33,096 nt of DNA, taken from NCBI GenBank assembly GCA_002842655.1, contig PHDP01000009.1:1-33096 (forward strand), given 5' to 3'. The notes beneath the pieces are model-generated. The model was not told the DNA's origin and made no database searches. It was given only the letters and a program-made list of their open reading frames with translations. The translations under genes were made by a program, and so were the position numbers. The stretch is from Bacteroidetes bacterium HGW-Bacteroidetes-14 (lineage in GTDB: Bacteria; Bacteroidota; Bacteroidia; Bacteroidales; UBA932). Positions 23,203 to 31,048 of this stretch are shown piece by piece. Each line of letters opens with the position of its first letter. Position 1 is the stretch's first letter.

Positions 23203-24585
23203 ATGAAAAGACTAATTTTTTCAATCACTGCATTTATCCTGACTACTTCAATGTATGCCCAGGAGATCACCGGAAGCTGGTACGGCAAAATCTCAGTTCA
23301 GTCACTAGAGATGAGGCTGGTCTTTAATATTTCTGCAAGCGATACTGCCTTTACTGCGACTATGGATAGTCCGGACCAGGGAGTTGCGGGAATTCCGGCA
23401 ACATCTGTCTTTTTTATTAATCCTATGATTAAAATTGTAATTGCAAATGCGGGAATTGAATATAACGGAGTCTTTACTGGTGAGACTATATTAGGCACTT
23501 TCAGACAGGGTGGGATGTCTGTTCCGATGAATCTCTCCCGGAGAGCACCAGAGGGCCCCAAAAGACCTCAGGAGCCCAGAAAACCTTATCCATACAAATC
23601 AGAAGAGGTAACATTTTTAAATCAAAAAGATAAAATTGAGCTTGCCGGCACTCTGACTTTACCTGCAGATGGAAAACCAGTGGCTGCAGTTATTCTGGTT
23701 TCCGGAAGCGGACCACAGAACAGGGATGAAGAGCTTGTTGGCCATAAACCTTTCCTTGTGATCTCTGACTATCTGACAAAAAGAGGTATAGCTGTTTTAA
23801 GATATGACGACAGGGGTGTCGGAAAATCAAAGGGTAAACATTCTTCAGCAACTACATTTGATTTTGCCTCAGATGCATATGCTGCTGTTGAGTATTTAAG
23901 AAACAGGGAGGAGATGAAGGGGATAAAAATTGGAATAGCCGGCCACAGCGAAGGCGGAATAATTGCGCCTCTTGTTGCAGAAAGGGATAAAGAGTTAGGT
24001 TTTATAATTCTGATGGCAGGCCCCGGAGTTAGCGGTGCACAGATTATTATATCCCAGCAAAGACTTATTGGTGAGAGATCTGGTGCAGATAAGGCCACTC
24101 TGGATGAGTATGAGAGCATAACAAGAGATCTTTACAAATTGATTGAAACAGAAAAGGATAATCCGGATATCAAGGTGAAATTGATGGATTTTTTCAGTAA
24201 AAATGCTCCTGAAGCATCTGAAAAACAGCTTGAAGCCCAGATAGCAGCAGTTGCATATCCATGGATGATAACATTTGTCACGCATGACCCATCTGAAACA
24301 CTTACAAAACTTACTTTACCTGTTTTAGCCATAAACGGCACCAATGACCTGCAGGTACCTTACAGGGAGAATCTCGGTAAAATCAGGAGTTCTCTTTTGA
24401 AGGCGCATAATAATAATGAAGCCTCTTTTTCAAAGAATGTAGAGATTATTGAATATGATGGTTTGAATCACCTGTTCCAGCATTCAGAAACTGGATTGCC
24501 GGCTGAATATGGCAAAATTGAAGAGACCATCTCACCAGATGTTCTGGAAAAGATGGCCTCCTGGATAATATCAAAATCAAAATAG
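23203..24585 (+). CDS. Secreted alpha/beta hydrolase (EstD-like esterase/peptidase fold)
   Basis: The protein has 460 residues with a signal peptide ending SMYAQ. An N-terminal beta domain (about 22-112, ITGSWYGKISVQSLEMRLVFNI) precedes a Pro-rich linker (about 115-130) and an alpha/beta hydrolase domain (about 140-458). The catalytic triad can be assigned as Ser249 in GHSEGG, Asp382 in INGTNDLQV and His423 in GLNHLF. VSGSGPQNRDE near residue 167 probably forms the oxyanion region. This layout matches the EstD-type family known from Thermotoga and common in Bacteroidota. The substrate is unknown; a carboxylester or acyl-peptide is likely. A terminator stands immediately upstream and no clear separate promoter was seen, so expression may depend on read-through. 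Confidence 0.85.
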   Translation: MKRLIFSITAFILTTSMYAQEITGSWYGKISVQSLEMRLVFNISASDTAFTATMDSPDQGVAGIPATSVFFINPMIKIVIANAGIEYNGVFTGETILGTFRQGGMSVPMNLSRRAPEGPKRPQEPRKPYPYKSEEVTFLNQKDKIELAGTLTLPADGKPVAAVILVSGSGPQNRDEELVGHKPFLVISDYLTKRGIAVLRYDDRGVGKSKGKHSSATTFDFASDAYAAVEYLRNREEMKGIKIGIAGHSEGGIIAPLVAERDKELGFIILMAGPGVSGAQIIISQQRLIGERSGADKATLDEYESITRDLYKLIETEKDNPDIKVKLMDFFSKNAPEASEKQLEAQIAAVAYPWMITFVTHDPSETLTKLTLPVLAINGTNDLQVPYRENLGKIRSSLLKAHNNNEASFSKNVEIIEYDGLNHLFQHSETGLPAEYGKIEETISPDVLEKMASWIISKSK

Positions 24586-24629
24586 TATTTCAGGCAGTTT
24601 CGACTTTTAACAATACAAGAATTATATAT

Positions 24630-26129
24630 CTATTGTATATAAAGAACATTGCTCAATGCAGATGTTTTTCGGCCGTTAACGGCAATTACAATATAGTTCT
24701 TTTGTGCACTTCCGTTAAAGGTGAGCTGAGTACCAATTTGTCTGGCAACTGCATCCCAGGTGCCGGAAGTACCTCTTCTTTTCAGTTCATAAACAGCATA
24801 TGCGGTTGCGTTGCCGGCAGCGCTCCAGTTTATAGTATTGGAAACATTGGTAATTGCAGGAGTACCGGGAATAGTATACTGTTTTGTACCCATTTCAGGT
24901 ACTAGACTCATAGAGGGATAAATTGTACTTAAAAGATATGACGCAAAACTACTGCCAAGTATGTTCTGAGACCTGTACCAGCATACACCTTTTATATTAG
25001 GTAAAGATCTGCAAAGTTCAACCTGATTATAAAATTGAGTCATTGAGGCATATGCGGGATATTGCGAATCTCCGAATTTGTAGGCAGCCACACCAGGAAA
25101 AATTGGTTTGGAAAAGGAGTTTGTATTCCAGTAACGGGCAAGTCTGTCAAAATCAGCAGTAGAGTGACCAATTTCCCAGTAAATTTGAGGAGCCAGATAA
25201 TCAATCCACCCATTTTGAAGCCAGGTTAAAGGATTTGCATAAAGGGCTAAAGCGTTTTCTATTCTTCCTGAAGGAGAAATACCAAAAATAACATCCTCTT
25301 TTGAAGCTTTTATTGATTGGCTAACGCCTTTGACAAGCTCGTCAATATTGAATTCCCTCCATTTATCGAGGGTCATTCCTGCATTATACTGGTCATACTG
25401 AGCTTTATCGTTGAATTTGTATGGATCAGATGTTGATTTGGCACCGCTGGGATAGAAGTAGTCGTCAAAATGGATTCCGTCGATATCATAATTATCCACA
25501 ACCTCCTTTACGACATTTTTAATATGATTTCTTACTTCAGGCATTCCCGGATTCCAGTATCTGGAACCTTCAAATGTTACATACCAGTCAGGATGAAGCA
25601 GTGCAGGATGACCAGGTGCATAGTACTGAGTAGTAGTGCCAATTCTGTAAGGGTTCATCCAGGCATGAAGTTCTATTCCTCTTTTATGAGCCTCCTCAAT
25701 TGCAGTTTGCAACGGATCAAATCCGGGATCCACACCCTGGGTTCCTGTCAGGTATGAAGACCATGGAGAGATTGTCGATTGATAAAAAGCATCAGAAGAG
25801 CATCTAACCTGAAAGTAAATTACATTAATATTAAGATCTTTTAATCTGTCAATCATTGATACCAGCGCTGCTTTCTGGGCAGTTGCACCTGTTGTTCCTG
25901 CAGGCCAGTCAAGTCCCCATGCTGTTGTTAACCACGCAGCCCTAAGTTCATGATTTACAACAATATTATCTGTTGCAGGATTGAAAATCTTAGATGGATC
26001 GTTATTTACCGGAGGATCTGGATCCGGGTCAACAGGAGGTACTACATCTTTTGAACACGAAGCAATAATAATGAATGTCGCAAGAGAGAGAGCTTTAATA
26101 AAGCTGACGCAGATATTGCTGATTTTCAT
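24630..26129 (-). CDS. Family 10 glycosylhydrolase-like (GHL10/DUF187) lipoprotein
   Basis: The protein has 499 residues. The lipobox is IIASC (Cys25), followed by a Pro/Asp linker (PPVDPDPDPPVNNDP). The GHL10 TIM-barrel domain (about 60-390) shows ELRAAWLTTAWGLDWP, NVIYFQVRCSSDAFY, ELHAWMNPYR and GIHFDDYFYPSG; the last holds acidic residues expected in the active site. A C-terminal fibronectin type III-like domain (about 420-499) starts TPAITNVSNTINWSAAGNATAYAVY. Proteins of this family are thought to act on glycans, and some on peptidoglycan, but activity is not established for most. It is convergent with the hydrolase (44 nt apart) and divergent from hsp20, and appears to be transcribed alone. 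Confidence 0.87.
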   Translation of the reverse strand: MKISNICVSFIKALSLATFIIIASCSKDVVPPVDPDPDPPVNNDPSKIFNPATDNIVVNHELRAAWLTTAWGLDWPAGTTGATAQKAALVSMIDRLKDLNINVIYFQVRCSSDAFYQSTISPWSSYLTGTQGVDPGFDPLQTAIEEAHKRGIELHAWMNPYRIGTTTQYYAPGHPALLHPDWYVTFEGSRYWNPGMPEVRNHIKNVVKEVVDNYDIDGIHFDDYFYPSGAKSTSDPYKFNDKAQYDQYNAGMTLDKWREFNIDELVKGVSQSIKASKEDVIFGISPSGRIENALALYANPLTWLQNGWIDYLAPQIYWEIGHSTADFDRLARYWNTNSFSKPIFPGVAAYKFGDSQYPAYASMTQFYNQVELCRSLPNIKGVCWYRSQNILGSSFASYLLSTIYPSMSLVPEMGTKQYTIPGTPAITNVSNTINWSAAGNATAYAVYELKRRGTSGTWDAVARQIGTQLTFNGSAQKNYIVIAVNGRKTSALSNVLYIQ

Positions 26130-26284
26130 AAAAAATTAATTATAGTTTAAGTTATGTTTTGGTCAGTAAAGGTAATGCTAATAATAATATTGTTAACAGT
26201 AATTGGAAAAATATGACAAAAGTTCAGATATATACTGGTTATCAGATGTGTAGCTGAAATTTTGACATGTTTAACAACTCCAAG

Positions 26285-26350
26285 AAAATCAAATTTTTCG
26301 TTCATTTTATGAAATTTTTCACTGACATTATGTCTTCAAAATTTGATTTT
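26285..26350. repeat. 13-bp perfect inverted repeat upstream of hsp20
   Basis: AAAATCAAATTTT at 26285-26297 is the exact reverse complement of AAAATTTGATTTT at 26338-26350, with 40 nt between. The interval contains a smaller palindrome, TTCAT-TTT-ATGAA (26301-26313). It may be an operator or a cruciform-prone site; the AT-rich setting raises the chance level. Confidence 0.55.
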
Positions 26351-26367
26351 TTTTGATTAGGTATTGT

Positions 26368-26400
26368 GTTTGATATATATATGGTCAAACAATAACATTA
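26368..26400 (+). promoter_or_regulatory. Candidate hsp20 promoter with overlapping palindrome
   Basis: TTTG at 26369-26372 and TAACATTA at 26393-26400 are spaced 20 nt apart, a -33/-7 layout with two mismatches in the -7 element. GTTTGA (26368-26373) and TCAAAC (26385-26390) form an inverted repeat that covers the -33 box and spacer, a position suited to a repressor. Confidence 0.4.
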
Positions 26401-26413
26401 TTAACTAAAATAT

Positions 26414-26419
26414 AGGAGA
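26414..26419 (+). promoter_or_regulatory. Shine-Dalgarno site of hsp20
   Basis: AGGAGA lies 7 nt before the ATG at 26427. Most genes in this window have no such site, so this suggests strong conventional initiation for the chaperone. Confidence 0.6.
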
Positions 26420-26426
26420 TACGACT

Positions 26427-26873
26427 ATGACACTAATCAGAAGAACAGAAAATTACCCTGCATGGTCAAACCTGTTTAATGAGTTTTTAAACCACGATTG
26501 GATTGACTGGAGCCACAGAAATTATTCAGATACTAATACTACTATACCATCTGTTAACATTCTGGAAAGTCCGGAAGATTTCAAAATAGAGGTTGCTGCT
26601 CCGGGTCTGAACAAAAACGATTTCAAAATTGAAGTAAATCAGGGTATCCTCAGGATTTCCTCAGAGAAAAAAGAGGAAAAGGAGAACTCAGAAGAGGGAA
26701 AATACAGCAGAAAAGAGTTTAGCTATCAGTCATTCTGCAGATCTTTTAATTTGCCACTTACTGTAGAAAGTGATAAAATTGAGGCAAAATATGAAAACGG
26801 AATACTTTCGGTTACAATTCCAAAAAGAGAAGAGGCAAAACCTAAACCTGTAAGAATGATTGAGATTCAGTAA
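26427..26873 (+). CDS. Small heat-shock protein, Hsp20/alpha-crystallin family
   Basis: The protein has 148 residues, a typical small heat-shock protein that holds unfolding proteins for refolding by ATP-dependent chaperones. The alpha-crystallin domain (about 42-137) shows VNILESPEDFKIEVAAPGLNKNDFKIEV, LRISSEKKEEKE and the consensus strand YENGILSVTIPKRE. The N-terminal arm is short (NEFLNHDWIDW), and the C-terminal tail has an IEI tripeptide matching the IxI anchoring motif used in oligomer assembly. It has its own candidate promoter, a Shine-Dalgarno site and a terminator, so it is probably a single-gene unit. The unusual repeats upstream suggest dedicated regulation. Confidence 0.93.
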   Translation: MTLIRRTENYPAWSNLFNEFLNHDWIDWSHRNYSDTNTTIPSVNILESPEDFKIEVAAPGLNKNDFKIEVNQGILRISSEKKEEKENSEEGKYSRKEFSYQSFCRSFNLPLTVESDKIEAKYENGILSVTIPKREEAKPKPVRMIEIQ

Positions 26874-26890
26874 TTAATCTGACAGAATTT

Positions 26891-27556
26891 TCAAAAGAGG
26901 AGATTTGTATTGTCTCCTCTTTTTTCTTTTAATTCAGGCAAAGGTGTTGCAATTAGTTTAACACTGTACGGGAATGCAAATCTTGTGTAGTCAGAACCTG
27001 TCAGCCACTCTTTTTCATCCTCCTCTTTCAGGATTACCGGCATTCGCTTCTTTGTGTTATGAATCCGGGACATTAAATCATTTGCAGCAGTAGTAACAAT
27101 TGTGAATGTATTTTTTACCAGACCGGAGGCGGGATCTTTCCAGTGAGAAAATAATCCTGCAAAAGCAAAGAGATCATCTCCGGGCAGAGTTATGAGAAAA
27201 CGCTCTCTGAATTTTTTCCCGTTTATAAAAGTATGTCTCCATTCATAAAATCCATCTGCGATAACCAGGCATCTGTTGTTTACATACTCTTTAAATGATC
27301 TGGTTACATTCAGGGATTCAATTCTTGCATTTAAAGTATAATCAGAAACTGAAATATCTGATGACCAGTCAGGAATAAGACCCCATGAGTAATGCTGGAT
27401 TATAGCAGAGTCTTCAGATGTTATAACGGGGCAGGAGGGATGTGAAAAGCCATTTATAATATCACTTTTAAGAAATTCTTCCGGATTTCTTACCTCTGCC
27501 CTGAATCTCTTTGCAGCTGTTAAAGCCTCCCTGGATTGCCTTGAATAGAAGCACAT
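26891..27556 (-). CDS. SRAP-family abasic-site protein (YedK/HMCES-like)
   Basis: SRAP proteins form a thiazolidine crosslink with abasic sites in single-stranded DNA, protecting them during replication. The protein has 221 residues, typical of the bacterial form. Cys2 follows the initiator Met directly (MCFYS), as needed for crosslinking. Asn76 (LNARIES), Glu105 (GFYEWR) and His166 (HNTKKRMPVIL) complete the active site. The C-terminal codons (KEKRGDNTNLLF) are encoded by the terminator hairpin. It lies 11 nt after the hybrid histidine kinase and is probably co-transcribed with it. The older name, SOS response-associated peptidase, came from genomic context; no SOS site was identified here. 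Confidence 0.93.
   Translation of the reverse strand: MCFYSRQSREALTAAKRFRAEVRNPEEFLKSDIINGFSHPSCPVITSEDSAIIQHYSWGLIPDWSSDISVSDYTLNARIESLNVTRSFKEYVNNRCLVIADGFYEWRHTFINGKKFRERFLITLPGDDLFAFAGLFSHWKDPASGLVKNTFTIVTTAANDLMSRIHNTKKRMPVILKEEDEKEWLTGSDYTRFAFPYSVKLIATPLPELKEKRGDNTNLLF
26893..26925. terminator. Bidirectional terminator between hsp20 and the SRAP gene
   Basis: An 8-bp GC-containing stem (AGAGGAGA / TCTCCTCT) with a 9-nt loop is flanked by AAA and TTTTTT, so it can end transcription from hsp20 and, less strongly, from the minus-strand gene. It lies inside the last codons of the SRAP gene. Confidence 0.75.
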
Positions 27557-27567
27557 ATTAATGATTA

Positions 27568-30282
27568 TCAGGAGTATCTTTCAATCATACTGAACAATTC
27601 ATTTTTCCGGATAGGCTTAGAAATATAGTTATCACAGCCGGCTTCCAGAGTTTTCTCTTTGTCTCCTGAAATTGAATAGGCAGTCTGTGCAACTATTGGA
27701 AGCTCCGGCTTTTTAGCTTTAATTAGTCTTGTAGCATCAAGTCCGTTCATTTCGGGCATATTGATATCCATAAGGACTAAATTGATATCATCTCTTTCAA
27801 GAGCAATTCTGACAACCTCTGTGCCATTTTTTGCCCGGATAATCTCAATTCCTGTTTTCTTAAGTATGGCCTTTAAAAGCATATAACTTGGTTCGTCATC
27901 TTCTGCAAGAAGTAGTCTTTTGCCGGTAAAGTCAATAATTGGCTCATCCATAATTGTATTTCCTGTTTTAGCTTTATGTTCAAATTCAATGCCTGCAGGC
28001 AGGTTAAAATAAAAGATACTCCCCTTGTTAAGTTCTGATTTAACCCAGATCTCACCACCCATCTTGTTCAGCAGTTTTTTACAGATAGATAATCCAAGAC
28101 CTGTACCTCCATATGTACGTGTTAATGAGTCATCAACTTGCCTGAACTGATCAAATATTATTTTTTGTTTCTCTTTTGCAATGCCAATTCCGCTGTCTGA
28201 TACGAAGAATTTCAAATGGTTATGACCACTTACATTAATTACTGTGTAACCAAACTCAATGCTTCCGCTATCAGTAAACTTAAGCGCATTCTTGAGCAAG
28301 TTAACAAGAATTTGTTTCAGTCTCTTAACATCTGTAGAAATTCGTGAATGTATATTCTGAATATTCTCATCAAGTTTTATAGCCAGCCTTATATGCTGCT
28401 TGTTCATCATGGCCTGCTCCCTTGAAATTAGAGTGAAAACTTCATTTATTATCTCAGTTGCATCACAAATTTCGTAGTGAAGTTTTATCTGCCCTGTTTC
28501 TATCAGGCTGATGTCAAATATCTCTTCTATAAGTCCCAGTAAATGCTTCCCGCTTTTATTAATGGTAAGCGCAAATGAGTCAATATCCTCTTTTGGAATA
28601 TCATCCATTAACAAGTCAGAAAAACCAATAATTGCATTAAGAGGAGTTCTGAGCTCATGGGACATTGTTGCAAGAAATGTAGATTTAAGTCTGTCACTCT
28701 CTTCAGCAGTCTCTTTTGCATTGATAAGATCCTGTATAAGCTGGCGCTCTTTGGTTATATCATCCTTGATTGCAACAAAGTTTGTTATCTCACCGGATGA
28801 GTTCTCAATTGGGGAGATTGTCTCCCTCTCCCAGAATATTTCATTATTTTTCTTTTTGTTGGCAATCTCTCCGTTCCAGGTTTTGCCACTTTTTATTGTT
28901 TCCCACAGATTTTTGTAAAACTCTTTATCCTGTACCCCGGAATTAAAAAATGAAGGAGTTTTGCCTTTGATTTCACTGAATTCGTAACCGGTTATGGCTG
29001 TAAATGCAGGATTTACATATTCAACCTGACCATTACTGTCGGTAATTAATACACTTGCAGAACTTTGACTGACAGCCGACGATAGTTTTGAAAGCAAATC
29101 TTCATTTTTTTTGTATTCGGTAACATCGTGAACAATTGAGTAAAGAATTGTCCGGTTATCCAGAAGAAATCCGCCTGAATATACCTCAACATCACGAATT
29201 TCTCCGTTTTTAAGCCTGTGTTTAAACTGGAAACGTCGTTGTTTGTTGGAAGACGCTTTGGCAATTTCCTGAGTTAGAATATCTCGGGGCAAAGTATTGA
29301 TCGAATCAATATTCAGCTTAGTTATCTCATCATGAGTGTACCCGTAAAAGAGTGTTGCAGCATTGTTTGCATCCAGAATGCTTCCGCTTTCAGAATCGAC
29401 GAGTAATATAACTGTATGATTGTTTTCAAAAAGAAGTCTGAATCTCTCTTCGCTTTGTTTAAGTGCCTCCTCTGCATGCTTTCTGAATGTTACATCTCTT
29501 TGGATACCAAAATTTCCTGATATTCTGCCTTTTGAATCATAAAGACAAATGTAGTCTCCCTCAATATGAATTATACTTCCGTCTTTACGCGTCTCTTTGG
29601 TTTCAGTATGAAGCCGGCCATTATCAAAGAACTCTCTCCATACTGCCTTGCCATGTTCCAGATCATGTTTTAAAAAGTCAGCCGGAGTCAACCCGATTAC
29701 CTCCTCATACTTCATACCATATTGCTTTACAAATGCCTCATTTGCATCTGCAACTTTCATATTGTAAAATACCTTTTCAAGAATCTTATCTTTGTCTGCA
29801 GCGGAATTCCAGTCAACCGGTTCATCAAGTTCGAAAAAGAATATGCCCTCCAGGGCCTGCTCAAAAAAGAGTTTAACATACTGGTATGTCTCCTTGTGCT
29901 TTTCCTCAACTTGTCTGATCTCAGTAATATCATCTGCGAAAGTCAGAAGACACTCTTCATTTTCTACCACAATAAGGTGGCAGGTAACGCTTATAACTCT
30001 TTTCCCGGTTAACGGCAGTTCAATTTCAAGCTCTCTGTGATAAATCTTTCCTTTTAATGAGACCTCTTCAAGAATGTCTTTAACAGCCTCATAAGAAAAT
30101 TTAATATCAAGATTGTCAAGCGTTTGATTAATAATTGATGCCCTGCTTAATCCAATGAATTTTTCAAAATTTGAATTGACCTCGATAAACCTGATATCGT
30201 TCATCGTGGTTACGCAGATAGCCTGAGGGCTAAAATTTATAAAATCGGACAACAGCTCTCCGGACGGATGCACTCCAATCAT
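27568..30282 (-). CDS. Multi-PAS hybrid histidine kinase/response regulator
   Basis: From the ATG at 30282 the protein has 904 residues and no membrane helices, so it is a cytoplasmic sensor. Four PAS-type units can be traced: about 15-120 (SPQAICVTTMNDIRFIEVN), 135-270 (FEQALEGIFFFEL, IQRDVTFRKHAEEAL), 275-395 (FRLLFENNHTVILLVD) and 400-520 (SSASVLITDSNGQVEYVNPAFTAITGY). The kinase core follows with the H-box FLATMSHELRTPLNAIIGF, N-box LLKNALKFTD, G1 DSGIGI and G2 GGTGLGLSI. A C-terminal receiver domain has AEDDE, phospho-acceptor Asp in LVLMDINMPEMNG, and a Lys in ISKPI. No output domain or HPt is attached, so phosphotransfer partners lie elsewhere. The signal is unknown. The track start at 30306 is a TTG lying on the candidate -7 element, so the ATG is preferred. 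Confidence 0.92.
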   Translation of the reverse strand: MIGVHPSGELLSDFINFSPQAICVTTMNDIRFIEVNSNFEKFIGLSRASIINQTLDNLDIKFSYEAVKDILEEVSLKGKIYHRELEIELPLTGKRVISVTCHLIVVENEECLLTFADDITEIRQVEEKHKETYQYVKLFFEQALEGIFFFELDEPVDWNSAADKDKILEKVFYNMKVADANEAFVKQYGMKYEEVIGLTPADFLKHDLEHGKAVWREFFDNGRLHTETKETRKDGSIIHIEGDYICLYDSKGRISGNFGIQRDVTFRKHAEEALKQSEERFRLLFENNHTVILLVDSESGSILDANNAATLFYGYTHDEITKLNIDSINTLPRDILTQEIAKASSNKQRRFQFKHRLKNGEIRDVEVYSGGFLLDNRTILYSIVHDVTEYKKNEDLLSKLSSAVSQSSASVLITDSNGQVEYVNPAFTAITGYEFSEIKGKTPSFFNSGVQDKEFYKNLWETIKSGKTWNGEIANKKKNNEIFWERETISPIENSSGEITNFVAIKDDITKERQLIQDLINAKETAEESDRLKSTFLATMSHELRTPLNAIIGFSDLLMDDIPKEDIDSFALTINKSGKHLLGLIEEIFDISLIETGQIKLHYEICDATEIINEVFTLISREQAMMNKQHIRLAIKLDENIQNIHSRISTDVKRLKQILVNLLKNALKFTDSGSIEFGYTVINVSGHNHLKFFVSDSGIGIAKEKQKIIFDQFRQVDDSLTRTYGGTGLGLSICKKLLNKMGGEIWVKSELNKGSIFYFNLPAGIEFEHKAKTGNTIMDEPIIDFTGKRLLLAEDDEPSYMLLKAILKKTGIEIIRAKNGTEVVRIALERDDINLVLMDINMPEMNGLDATRLIKAKKPELPIVAQTAYSISGDKEKTLEAGCDNYISKPIRKNELFSMIERYS

Positions 30283-30303
30283 TGCGTGAATTGAATAATT
30301 TTC

Positions 30304-30311
30304 CAAATTTA
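30304..30311 (-). promoter_or_regulatory. Candidate -7 element for the kinase-SRAP operon
   Basis: On the minus strand this reads TAAATTTG, an exact TAnnTTTG match, predicting a start about 15 nt before the ATG at 30282. A GATTG upstream is only about 15 nt away, shorter than usual. The element covers the alternative TTG start codon, arguing against that start. Confidence 0.45.
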
Positions 30312-30347
30312 TTCATTTAATTAATTCAATCCTTAATTATTGCATAA

Positions 30348-30989
30348 TTATATGCTATAATTTTCACTTTTTTTCAGAGATGTTAATGCATTCATTATTA
30401 ATCCCTCTGCATCAGAAACTGAAATGGAGTAACCCTCTTTGCGCAGAGATGTAACAAATTCGCTGTGAGATCTGCCTTTTCTGTAATCAGGCTCTTTGGA
30501 CGGATGCTTTAAGTATTTAGATATGAGATTAATATCTTCAGAAACATTTAACACTGCATGATAGAAAAGTGTATTGTTTTTCAGATACATAGATGATCCC
30601 ATAATTTTAAGATTTCCGATTGAAAGGTCTGAGATCCCTTTAGTGTTAAGATTTTGTATTCCGGCACTCTCAAAAGATGATATCAGATGAGAATTGATTT
30701 TGTCAAACACTGATCTTGGACGCTCTCTTGAAGTCTGTGGAAATTTAATTGAAAAAACGGCCATTGATGGTGTAAGTATAACGGTTTCACCGCCTGAAGG
30801 TCTTTTTAGCACCCTCAGTCCGTCCTGAATAACCTTTTCTGTGTAAAGTGCTGTCTCCGGATTATTTGCTCTCCCAAGCACAATGTATGTACTGTCCGGC
30901 CTCCATATACAAAAGTCGAACAGGGCAGGGGAGTTCATTATTTCGGAGTCTGGCAGATTATATGCCTCAACATTAACAGAGCCTTCCAT
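30348..30989 (-). CDS. Lipoate-protein ligase A-like protein
   Basis: The protein has 213 residues of the biotin/lipoate ligase fold. RPSGGETVILTP (63-74) occupies the lipoate-binding loop, and DLSIGNLKIMGSSMYLKNNTLFYHAVLNV contains Lys128, matching the conserved lysine of LplA-type enzymes. HPSKEPDYRKGRSHSEFVTSL is the usual segment after the core. The loop normally reads RR.SGGG.V.H; the third Gly is replaced by Glu and the His is absent, so activity may differ. It is short and lacks the accessory domain of E. coli LplA. It lies 59 nt after lpd, and the E2 gene is just beyond, so lipoylation of that E2 is a natural guess. A hairpin in the gap may separate its expression. Confidence 0.78.
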   Translation of the reverse strand: MEGSVNVEAYNLPDSEIMNSPALFDFCIWRPDSTYIVLGRANNPETALYTEKVIQDGLRVLKRPSGGETVILTPSMAVFSIKFPQTSRERPRSVFDKINSHLISSFESAGIQNLNTKGISDLSIGNLKIMGSSMYLKNNTLFYHAVLNVSEDINLISKYLKHPSKEPDYRKGRSHSEFVTSLRKEGYSISVSDAEGLIMNALTSLKKSENYSI

Positions 30990-31004
30990 CTGGTATTGGA
31001 AATT

Positions 31005-31038
31005 ATTTAAAATAAGAGGGTACAGTTGTTGTACCCTC
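31005..31038 (-). terminator. Hairpin after lpd, candidate terminator
   Basis: A perfect 9-bp stem, GAGGGTACA / TGTACCCTC with a 5-nt loop (31016-31038), begins 10 nt after the lpd stop on the minus strand. It is followed there by TTATTTT. The T run is interrupted, so termination may be partial and let some transcript reach the lipoate ligase gene. Confidence 0.6.
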
Positions 31039-31048
31039 CATTTGAATA

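Larger units (their letters stand above)
26130..26426. promoter_or_regulatory. Divergent control region between the GHL10 and hsp20 genes
   Basis: This is the longest gene-free stretch (297 bp) and is strongly AT-rich. Facing GHL10, TACCTTTA on the minus strand (26174-26167) is a near match to the -7 consensus. Facing hsp20 are nested inverted repeats and a candidate promoter, listed separately. No ORF or RNA gene was recognised in it. Confidence 0.4.

Noticed and set aside
24613-24638. ATACAA / TTGTAT inverted repeat between the hydrolase and GHL10 genes as a terminator
   Set aside because: The stem is only 6 bp and AT-rich, the loop is long, and no T tract follows; it is likely chance.
26130-26426. 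Small RNA or riboswitch in the GHL10-hsp20 gap
   Set aside because: The inverted repeats are AT-rich and widely spaced with no T-tract terminator or known riboswitch motif; a DNA operator is the simpler reading.
30283-30306. TTG start for the hybrid histidine kinase
   Set aside because: It coincides with the candidate -7 element TAAATTTG, so the transcript would begin downstream of it.
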